A stretch of DNA of 11,504 nt from assembly GCA_011620705.1 (NCBI GenBank), contig WOYR01000066.1, forward strand, positions 1-11,504, read 5' to 3'. Shown here in pieces: positions 7,321 through 11,504 of the stretch. The notes beneath the pieces were generated by a model that had not been told where the DNA came from, ran no database searches, and saw only the letters and a list, made by a program, of their open reading frames with translations. The DNA comes from Microbacteriaceae bacterium. GTDB taxonomy: Bacteria > Actinomycetota > Actinomycetes > Actinomycetales > Microbacteriaceae. Numbering within the stretch: the stretch's first letter is position 1; each line of letters opens with the position of its first letter. Made by a program: the position numbers and the translations under genes.

Positions 7321-7345
7321 TTCTCTGCGCGGGATTCTCTGCGCG
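7320..7345. repeat. tandem 12-bp direct repeat upstream of DUF2530
   Basis: ATTCTCTGCGCG occurs at 7320-7331 and again at 7334-7345, separated by GG (14-bp period). On the coding (minus) strand it reads CGCGCAGAGAAT twice, directly upstream of and sharing one base with TAGGGT. It may be a tandem regulator site or a small duplication. Confidence 0.85.
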
Positions 7346-7351
7346 AGCATG

Positions 7352-8464
7352 CTACTGGTCGAGCACGAAATCGAGCGCGCGGGTGAGCGCACGCACATCA
7401 TCCGGTTCGATGGCGACGAAGGTGGCGATGCGCAGCTGGTTGCGGCCGAGCTTGCGGTAGGGCTCGGTGTCGACGATCCCGTTGGCGCGCAGGGTCGCGG
7501 CGATGGCCGCCGCATCCACGCTCTCATCGAAGTCGATGGTGACGACGACCTGCGAGCGGTGCTCGGGGTTCGTCACGAACGGGGTCGCGACGGCCGAGGC
7601 CTCCGCCCAGTCGTAGAGGATGCCGCTGCTCTGCTTGGTGCGGGAGTCCGCCCAGGCGAGCCCCCCGTTGCCGGCGATCCAGTCGAGCTGGTTCTCCATG
7701 AGCAGCAAGGTGGAGATGGCCGGTGTGTTGAGCGTCTGGTCGAGCCGCGAGTTGTCGACCGCGTTCTTGAGGCTGAGGAACTCCGGGATGTAGCGGCCGG
7801 ATGCGCTCACCCTCTCGATCCGCTCGATCGCAGCAGGCGAGGCCAGCGCGAACCACAGCCCGCCGTCGCCGGCGAAGTTCTTCTGCGGGGCGAAGTAGTA
7901 GAGGTCCGCCTCGGCCGGATCGAACTCGACGCCGCCGGCCGCGCTGGTCGCGTCGATCAGGGTGAGCGCTCCTTCATCGCCGTGCACCCGTTTCACGGGG
8001 GCCATCACGCCCGTCGAGGTCTCGTTGTGCGGCCAGCCGTAGACGTCGATGCCGGGGAGCACCTCGATCTCGCTGCGGGATCCGCCGGGAGCCGCGATCA
8101 CATGCGGCGCCTGCAGGAACGGGGCGGCGGCGGCTGCGGCGAACTTCGAGCCGAACTCGCCGAAGCTGAGCAGCTCGGCGCGGGTGCCGATGACCGAGTG
8201 GGCTGCGGCATCCCAGAATGCGGTCGACCCGCCGTTGCCGAGCAGCACCTCGTAGCCGGCCGGCAGGCGGAACAGCTCGGCGAGACTGCCGCGGACGCGG
8301 CCGACCAGATCCTTCACCGGGGCCTGCCGGTGCGAGGTGCCGAGCAGTTCGGCGTGCGCCATGAGGTGGGCGAGTTGTTCGGGACGCACCTTGGATGGCC
8401 CGCTTCCGAACCGGCCGTCGACGGGCAGAAGGTCAGCGGGGATCTCGAGCGTCACGTCGTCCAT
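7352..8464 (-). CDS. serC: phosphoserine transaminase, actinobacterial type
   Basis: Cytoplasmic PLP enzyme converting 3-phosphohydroxypyruvate and glutamate to O-phosphoserine and 2-oxoglutarate, the second step of serine synthesis. The 370-residue length is normal. Visible motifs are the N-terminal GRFGSGPSKVRPEQL, a glycine-rich GNGGSTAFWD (76-85), the DATSAAGG segment (171-178) and the PLP lysine in FAPQKNFAGDGG (K195). The ATG at 8464 has no close ribosome site. TACGAT (8468-8463) overlaps it and lies 7 nt before an in-frame GTG at 8455, so a leaderless start three codons downstream (VTLEIPADLLP) is a good alternative. It is divergent from the dtxR-type gene across 163 bp containing palindrome copy 2, and DUF2530 follows on the same strand. 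Confidence 0.95.
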   Translation of the reverse strand: MDDVTLEIPADLLPVDGRFGSGPSKVRPEQLAHLMAHAELLGTSHRQAPVKDLVGRVRGSLAELFRLPAGYEVLLGNGGSTAFWDAAAHSVIGTRAELLSFGEFGSKFAAAAAAPFLQAPHVIAAPGGSRSEIEVLPGIDVYGWPHNETSTGVMAPVKRVHGDEGALTLIDATSAAGGVEFDPAEADLYYFAPQKNFAGDGGLWFALASPAAIERIERVSASGRYIPEFLSLKNAVDNSRLDQTLNTPAISTLLLMENQLDWIAGNGGLAWADSRTKQSSGILYDWAEASAVATPFVTNPEHRSQVVVTIDFDESVDAAAIAATLRANGIVDTEPYRKLGRNQLRIATFVAIEPDDVRALTRALDFVLDQ

Positions 8465-8498
8465 CGTACTGAGCCCGGGATGCCCGCCCCTCCTGAGC

Positions 8499-8543
8499 GC
8501 GCACTCCGGTTGTGTAGGACCGTCCTACACAACCGGAGTGCGC
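8499..8543. repeat. 45-bp perfect palindrome, copy 2
   Basis: The same 22-nt arms as copy 1 at 1725-1769, with central C at 8521 in place of G, so it equals the reverse complement of copy 1 with no mismatch. It lies between serC (minus) and the dtxR-type gene (plus), again between two divergent starts and again without a T-run. The centres of the two copies are 6,774 bp apart. Confidence 0.95.
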
Positions 8544-8587
8544 CGGCGGAAGGCCTCGCTCCCACGGCGAAGCGCGACCGCCGCCGG

Positions 8588-8593
8588 TAGGCT
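8588..8593 (+). promoter_or_regulatory. possible -10 element of the dtxR-type gene
   Basis: TAGGCT lies 34 nt before the ATG, leaving a leader that contains the GGAAGG ribosome site. The -35 position (8565-8570, CGGCGA at 17-bp spacing) is poor. No palindrome resembling the classical DtxR iron box was seen nearby. Confidence 0.4.
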
Positions 8594-8627
8594 GACCCCG
8601 TCCGGCAGCCAGCCCTGGAAGGCAACG

Positions 8628-9320
8628 ATGACCGATCTCGTCGACACGACGGAGATGTACCTGCGGACGATCCTCGACCTGGAGGAGGAGGGGATCGTGC
8701 CGCTGCGCGCGCGCATCTCCGAGCGCCTCGGCCACTCCGGCCCCACCGTGTCGCAGACCATCGGCCGGATGGAGCGCGACGGCCTCGTGAACGTCGAAGG
8801 CGACCGGCATCTCGCCCTCACCGAGCAGGGTCGCAGCCGTGCCCTGCATGTGATGCGCAAGCACCGCCTCGCCGAGCGGCTGCTGGCCGATGTGATCGGG
8901 CTCGATTGGGCGTATGTGCACGACGAGGCATGTCGCTGGGAGCATGTGATGAGCGAGCAGGTCGAGCGCCGCCTGCTCGAGCTGCTCGACCACCCGACCG
9001 AGTCGCCGTACGGCAACCCGATCCCCGCCCTCGACGAGTTGGGCGATCCGCTCGCCCGCCCCTTCCTCGAAGGCGTCATCAACATCGTGGCGCGGGTGGC
9101 CGACGAGACCGGGCCGGTGACCGGCACCATCAAGCGCCTCGGCGAGCCGGTGCAGTTCGAACCGGAGCTGCTTCAGCAGTTGCTCGCGGCGGGCGTGATC
9201 CCGGGGGCCTCGGTGACGGTGTCGCGCGCCGGCTCCTACGTGCTGGTGCAGGTCGATGGCAGCGATGAGGGCCTCGAGCTGCCCAGCGAGGTCGCCGTTC
9301 ACGTGTACGTGGCGGCCTGA
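8628..9320 (+). CDS. iron-dependent transcriptional regulator, DtxR/IdeR family
   Basis: A 230-residue metal-activated DNA-binding repressor; family members control iron uptake and storage genes when Fe2+ is bound. The N-terminal winged helix (about 1-73) includes the recognition segment SGPTVSQTIGRMERDG. Metal ligands fall at the same numbers as in DtxR: M10, C102, E105 and H106 (regulatory site) and H79, E83 and H98 (ancillary site). E173 and Q176 keep the three-residue spacing of the SH3-like domain ligands. This pattern favours an iron sensor over the manganese-sensing MntR branch. The ATG at 8628 has GGAAGG 5 nt upstream. The gene is divergent from serC and monocistronic here; the next gene has its own riboswitch leader. 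Confidence 0.95.
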   Translation: MTDLVDTTEMYLRTILDLEEEGIVPLRARISERLGHSGPTVSQTIGRMERDGLVNVEGDRHLALTEQGRSRALHVMRKHRLAERLLADVIGLDWAYVHDEACRWEHVMSEQVERRLLELLDHPTESPYGNPIPALDELGDPLARPFLEGVINIVARVADETGPVTGTIKRLGEPVQFEPELLQQLLAAGVIPGASVTVSRAGSYVLVQVDGSDEGLELPSEVAVHVYVAA

Positions 9321-9367
9321 CTCGCGGCGCGCCGCCGCCTCGACTGGCGCTACCGCGGCTGGTCACG

Positions 9368-9373
9368 TACAGT
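9368..9373 (+). promoter_or_regulatory. possible -10 element of the NlpC/P60 gene
   Basis: TACAGT fits TANNNT and would start transcription near 9380, just before the 5' strand of the riboswitch P1 stem. The -35 region is weak. Confidence 0.4.
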
Positions 9374-9383
9374 CGACGAGTCC

Positions 9384-9506
9384 TCTCGGCCACGCAAGCC
9401 GGTCGGAGGCCGTACCGCAGGGCGTCTCGTTCACCCATCCTCTGCGGCACGACGTGACATACGACAGGGATGGGGCGGCACCCCGAGGCCGGCCGAGGCG
9501 CAGGAG
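9384..9506 (+). promoter_or_regulatory. probable c-di-AMP (ydaO/yuaA) riboswitch
   Basis: A structured leader before a secreted cell-wall hydrolase, the classic setting of ydaO/yuaA riboswitches in actinobacteria. CTCGGCC (9385-9391) pairs exactly with GGCCGAG (9491-9497) as a closing P1 stem. Just inside P1, CGGAGGCCGTACCGC resembles the conserved segment of known ydaO RNAs (recalled form: GGUACGGAGGAACCGC), and GGCACCCCGAG before the 3' strand resembles their GCACCCGA segment. An internal arm CCCATCC (9434-9440) pairs with GGATGGG (9468-9474). The ribosome site AGGAG (9502-9506) follows P1 by 4 nt, so ligand-stabilised P1 could affect translation. c-di-AMP sensing is by family resemblance from memory, not from a covariance search. 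Confidence 0.65.
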
Positions 9507-9514
9507 CACTCCTC

Positions 9515-10225
9515 TTGTTCTCAGGAAATTCTCGCAAGTCCGCTGCATCCCCCGGCAGCATCCTCGGCCTCGCGGTCGTCGCGATCGCGGTCCCCGCCAT
9601 CTTCTGCACGGTGGCGCTTCCCGCCTACGCCGCGCAGAGCGGGTCGTCGGCATCCGGATCGCCTGCCACGGCCGACCTCGAGCACCTGAAGGTGTCCGAC
9701 GCGCAGACCGTCGCAGTCGCCGAGGACGCGACCATCGGCTCCACCGCCCGGGACGCCATCAGCGCGACCTCGGAGGCCGAGGCCAAGCGCACCCGGCTGC
9801 TGGCCGCGCTCGCAGCAGCCAGGGCGTCGTACACCGGCCCCAGCGTCCGAGGGCTGCTCGCCAACCCGCCGTACCCCAACTTCAGCCTCGACCAGGTGGT
9901 CGCGGTGGCCGAGCGGTACCAGGGCGTCCCGTACGTCTACGGCGGGGCATCCCCTGCCGGTTTCGACTGCTCCGGATTCACCCAGTACGTGTACGCCCAG
10001 TTCGGCGTCGCGCTTCCGCACTCGGCATCGCGCCAGGGCGCGGGCGGCGCGCACATCTCGGCCGCAGACGCGCGCCCCGGTGACATCGTCGCGATGGACG
10101 GCGGCGGCCACGTCGGCATCTACCTCGGCGGCAACATGATGATCGACGCGCCGGAGCCGGGCCGCGTTGTGCAGATCCGCGCGATCTACACGAGCGGGTA
10201 CTGGTTCGTCCGCTACGGGATCTGA
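9515..10225 (+). CDS. secreted NlpC/P60 (C40) peptidoglycan endopeptidase
   Basis: Cell-wall hydrolase expected to cut peptide stems of peptidoglycan. With a TTG start at 9515 the product has 236 residues: a basic N-terminus (NSRKS), a hydrophobic signal segment (about 15-37) ending LPAYA-AQ, a linker with a helical stretch around 84-105, and an NlpC/P60 domain from about 125 to 236. The catalytic cysteine is C152 in FDCSGFTQYVY and the catalytic histidine H199 in GGHVGIYLGG. The third residue position reads D211 (MMIDAPEPG). TTG was chosen because AGGAG lies 8 nt upstream just after the riboswitch, while the only upstream in-frame ATG (9470) lies inside a riboswitch arm and would spoil the signal peptide. 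It is transcribed alone; a GC hairpin follows. Confidence 0.88.
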   Translation: MFSGNSRKSAASPGSILGLAVVAIAVPAIFCTVALPAYAAQSGSSASGSPATADLEHLKVSDAQTVAVAEDATIGSTARDAISATSEAEAKRTRLLAALAAARASYTGPSVRGLLANPPYPNFSLDQVVAVAERYQGVPYVYGGASPAGFDCSGFTQYVYAQFGVALPHSASRQGAGGAHISAADARPGDIVAMDGGGHVGIYLGGNMMIDAPEPGRVVQIRAIYTSGYWFVRYGI

Positions 10226-10239
10226 CGGGGCCCATTCGT

Positions 10240-10262
10240 CGCGCCGCCGGTCCTGCGGCGCG
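10240..10262 (+). terminator. GC hairpin after the NlpC/P60 gene, possible terminator
   Basis: CGCGCCGC (10240-10247) and GCGGCGCG (10255-10262) form a perfect 8-bp stem with a 7-nt loop, 15 nt after the stop codon. No T-run follows, so it would act only as a hairpin-type or Rho-assisted terminator. Confidence 0.4.
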
Positions 10263-10370
10263 GCAACGCCCTCGCGCGACGTGCACGCCGCCCCGCCGCG
10301 CCCCGCCCCGCCCCGCTGGAGCGCCCCGAACGTTTCTCGTGCCGTAACACCGTTGTTCTTTCCTGCGGGT
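10263..10370. other. intergenic stretch with C-rich tract
   Basis: No gene was seen between the hairpin after the NlpC/P60 gene and the leader-ORF promoter. It contains four CCCC runs at 10291-10314 (minus strand GGGG-C-GGGG-C-GGGG-CGCGGC-GGGG), a canonical G-quadruplex pattern, followed by an AT-richer stretch up to the promoter. Confidence 0.7.
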
Positions 10371-10376
10371 TACGCT
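10371..10376 (+). promoter_or_regulatory. -10 element of the leader ORF-HNH transcript
   Basis: TACGCT fits TANNNT; transcription would begin about 10383. The preceding region is locally AT-richer (TTGTTCTTTCC), as usual for a promoter, but no clean -35 is visible. GTAAC (10344) and GTTAC (10369) form an inverted pair around the -35 region. Confidence 0.45.
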
Positions 10377-10413
10377 GGTGCTCTCGGTATCGACGGATTT
10401 TCGGGAGAGCCCC

Positions 10414-10515
10414 ATGCGGAACGCGAGCAGCATCCCCACCACGGATGCGCGCGCGCTGTTCCTCATACGGCGCAGCATTCGGCCGGTCGTGCACTGTCAC
10501 GTCCGGAGCAAGTAG
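10414..10515 (+). CDS. 33-codon leader ORF upstream of HNH endonuclease
   Basis: A short ORF beginning MRNASSIPTTDARALFLIRR and ending PVVHCHVRSK. GGGAGAG lies about 4 nt before the ATG, a good ribosome site. The TAG stop (10513-10515) lies within the first bases of an intrinsic terminator stem, so a ribosome finishing the peptide would cover the stem's 5' arm. Together with the promoter upstream and the HNH gene 108 nt downstream, this is the arrangement of a regulatory leader peptide. It has two arginine pairs-like basic spots (IRRSIR, HVRSK) and a His-Cys-His but no run of one amino acid that would name a signal. Translation is not proven; it might instead be a stand-alone small protein gene with its own terminator. 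Confidence 0.55.
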   Translation: MRNASSIPTTDARALFLIRRSIRPVVHCHVRSK

Positions 10516-10543
10516 GCGCTGTCGTTCGCGACGGCGCCTTTTT
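10514..10543 (+). terminator. intrinsic terminator/attenuator before the HNH gene
   Basis: AGGCGCTGTCG (10514-10524) pairs with CGACGGCGCCT (10529-10539) around a TTCG loop, an 11-bp stem with one G-T wobble, followed by a five-T run (10539-10543, its first T also closing the stem). It has the only clear hairpin plus T-run in the window, oriented for plus-strand transcription, and it overlaps the leader ORF stop. Confidence 0.8.
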
Positions 10544-10585
10544 CGTGTGCTCCTCCCGCAATCCGGCGAGACCGGTGAATCGAAT

Positions 10586-10604
10586 GCCCGCAAGCCGTGC
10601 GGGC
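10586..10604 (+). other. hairpin in the HNH gene 5' leader
   Basis: GCCCGCA (10586-10592) and TGCGGGC (10598-10604) form a perfect 7-bp stem with an AGCCG loop, 8 nt upstream of the AGAGGA ribosome site. It could modulate access to the start or stabilise the mRNA end after processing. Confidence 0.5.
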
Positions 10605-10622
10605 GCCTTCGAGAGGAACTCC

Positions 10623-11120
10623 ATGCGAACCCTGGTACTCAACGCCGGCTACGAGCCGCTTGCCGTCGTGTCGTTCAAACGGGCCATCGTGCTCGTGCTC
10701 GACGGCAAGGCATCCATCGTCGTGAGCGACGAAGAGCATCCCGTGCTGAGCGCGTCGGGGCAGTGGGAGCGGCCTTCGGTCATCCTGCTGCGCCGCTACG
10801 TGCGCATTCCGAGCGGGCGGGCCGTCCCGGTGTCGCGCCGCGGGGTGCTGCGCCGCGACTCGCAGCGCTGCGCATACTGCGGGGTCTCGGCATCCACGAT
10901 CGACCATGTCATCCCGCGCTCCCGCGGGGGTGCGGACAGCTGGGAGAACCTGGTCGCGTGCTGCCTCAAGTGCAACAACATCAAAGGCGACCGCACGCCG
11001 CAGGAGATGGGGTGGTCGCTGCGGCACATCCCGCGCGCCCCGCACGGGACCGCGTGGCTGGTGCGCGGCGTCGAGCGCGCGCAACCCCAGTGGGAGCAGT
11101 TCCTGGCCCCGGCGGCGTGA
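10623..11120 (+). CDS. HNH endonuclease family protein
   Basis: A 165-residue protein conserved across actinobacteria. The N-terminal part (MRTLVLNAGYEPLAVVSFKR) is characteristic of this HNH subfamily. The zinc/HNH core comprises CAYC (C83, C86), the catalytic IDHVIPRSRGG (D94, H95), N109 in WENLVACC, and the second zinc pair CLKC (C114, C117) followed by N118. It should be a metal-dependent nucleic-acid nuclease; the true substrate is unknown for the family. AGAGGA lies about 5 nt before the ATG. No TANNNT promoter was seen between the terminator at 10543 and the gene, so expression may depend on readthrough of that terminator from the promoter at 10371. Confidence 0.93.
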   Translation: MRTLVLNAGYEPLAVVSFKRAIVLVLDGKASIVVSDEEHPVLSASGQWERPSVILLRRYVRIPSGRAVPVSRRGVLRRDSQRCAYCGVSASTIDHVIPRSRGGADSWENLVACCLKCNNIKGDRTPQEMGWSLRHIPRAPHGTAWLVRGVERAQPQWEQFLAPAA

Positions 11121-11166
11121 TCCGGGGCATCCATTCGCATGAGTTCTCGCCGGGTGGGCAGGCTGT

Positions 11167-11182
11167 GTTACCCCTCGGTTAC
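11167..11182. promoter_or_regulatory. MtrA-like direct repeat GTTAC-N6-GTTAC
   Basis: GTTAC at 11167-11171 and again at 11178-11182, with a 6-bp spacer (CCCTCG). On the other strand this is GTAAC-N6-GTAAC, the pattern reported for response regulator MtrA in Streptomyces and relatives. A third, degenerate GTTAT follows at 11188. The pair is about 50-65 bp upstream of the predicted start point, a position suited to activation. Confidence 0.5.
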
Positions 11183-11190
11183 GGGTCGTT

Positions 11191-11227
11191 ATGTCAACGT
11201 GACATTGGGAAGGAACTCCCCTAGGCT
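11191..11227 (+). promoter_or_regulatory. sigma70-type promoter with palindrome over the -35
   Basis: GTGACA (11199-11204), a 17-bp spacer, and TAGGCT (11222-11227) make the best-formed promoter in the window. The palindrome ATGTCA-ACG-TGACAT (11191-11205) covers the -35, a placement suited to an operator. The predicted transcript starts near 11234 and the ribosome site GGAGG is at 11246-11250. Confidence 0.6.
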
Positions 11228-11254
11228 CGGTCGGGTCGCAAACCCGGAGGATTC

Positions 11255-11504
11255 ATGACCGAACGCGAGACCCCGGATGCTGTGGGGTTCCTCTTCGGCG
11301 GGCTGACGGACGAGTCGAGCACCGCGTCCGCACCGCCCGCCGTTCGTGAACCCGAAAAGCCGGTGGTCGCCGAGGCCCCCGTCTACCGCTCGCGCCGCGA
11401 GATGCGCGCAGCCGGCGGGTACCGGATGGATGCCGCGGCTCCCGCCCCCGAGCCGGTCGAGCCGGCCGCCCCTGACTACGACGGCGTCGCCTCCCTGTTC
11501 CCGC
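11255..11504 (+). CDS. unidentified protein, N-terminal part only
   Basis: Only the first 83 codons are in the window. The ATG has GGAGG 4 nt upstream. The sequence starts MTERETPDAVGFLFGGLTDE and is then rich in Ala, Pro and Glu with a basic SRREMRAAGGYRM (about 45-57) and a DYDGVASLFP near the edge; no fold or membrane segment is visible yet. Disordered N-termini with SRRE-type motifs often precede a transmembrane helix and an extracellular wall-peptidase domain in actinobacteria, and the MtrA-like box upstream fits that idea, but this is a guess. The gene continues past the right edge. Confidence 0.7.
   Translation, partial: MTERETPDAVGFLFGGLTDESSTASAPPAVREPEKPVVAEAPVYRSRREMRAAGGYRMDAAAPAPEPVEPAAPDYDGVASLFP

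Noticed and set aside
7094..8590. 498-codon open frame on the plus strand
   Set aside because: Mostly antisense to serC and runs through the palindrome; serC has clear motifs on the other strand.
8465..8627. DtxR/IdeR iron box for autoregulation
   Set aside because: No TTAGG-type 19-bp dyad was found in the serC-dtxR gap; the 45-bp palindrome does not resemble it.
9470..9514. ATG at 9470 as start of the NlpC/P60 gene
   Set aside because: It lies in a paired arm of the riboswitch, lacks a ribosome site, and would place 15 extra residues before the signal peptide; TTG at 9515 has AGGAG 8 nt upstream.
10586..10604. Second terminator before the HNH gene
   Set aside because: A 7-bp hairpin without a T-run, lying within the HNH gene's own leader next to its ribosome site.
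1..11504. tRNA, rRNA, CRISPR array, insertion sequence or prophage genes
   Set aside because: No spaced repeat array, no transposase or integrase motifs, and no tRNA-like cloverleaf were noticed on either strand by eye.

Overview
The window is high-GC actinobacterial DNA. The DtxR/IdeR-type regulator, XPB helicase, DUF2530, DUF3027, actinobacterial-type SerC and a long cold-shock protein suggest Microbacteriaceae, probably Microbacterium or a close relative. The genus is inferred from gene content and protein style and was not tested by any search. Most of the window is conserved chromosomal core.

Layout. Positions 1-1613 (minus) hold an ABC exporter: an ATPase whose stop overlaps the start of a permease that runs off the left edge. 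Positions 1614-1834 are intergenic and carry a perfect 45-bp palindrome. Positions 1835-2350 (plus) hold a short AbiEi-like/DUF559-family protein that lacks its C-terminal part and runs into the end of the convergent XPB gene. Positions 6141-2308 (minus) hold a three-gene run: small two-helix membrane protein, helicase-associated protein, XPB helicase. Facing away from it, 6204-7194 (plus) holds a cold-shock protein overlapping a DUF3027 gene, whose acidic tail runs antisense into DUF2530 (7308-7072, minus). serC (8464-7352, minus) lies upstream of DUF2530. A second 45-bp palindrome, the exact reverse complement of the first, sits between serC and a divergent dtxR-type gene (8628-9320, plus).

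The right end is about cell-wall remodelling and nucleic-acid processing. A probable c-di-AMP (ydaO/yuaA) riboswitch at 9384-9506 precedes a secreted NlpC/P60 peptidase that appears to start at TTG. A 33-codon leader ORF follows, whose stop codon lies in the stem of an intrinsic terminator, and then an HNH endonuclease gene. The last gene (11255 onward, cut by the edge) has a well-formed promoter with a GTTAC-N6-GTTAC direct repeat like the MtrA box and a short palindrome over the -35.

No new defence system or mobile element is evident. The most interesting items are regulatory: the twin palindromes, the leader-ORF attenuator before the HNH gene, the riboswitch with a possible start-site hairpin, and the MtrA-like box. 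Several minus-strand genes look leaderless, with a TANNNT element 6-8 nt before the start codon.
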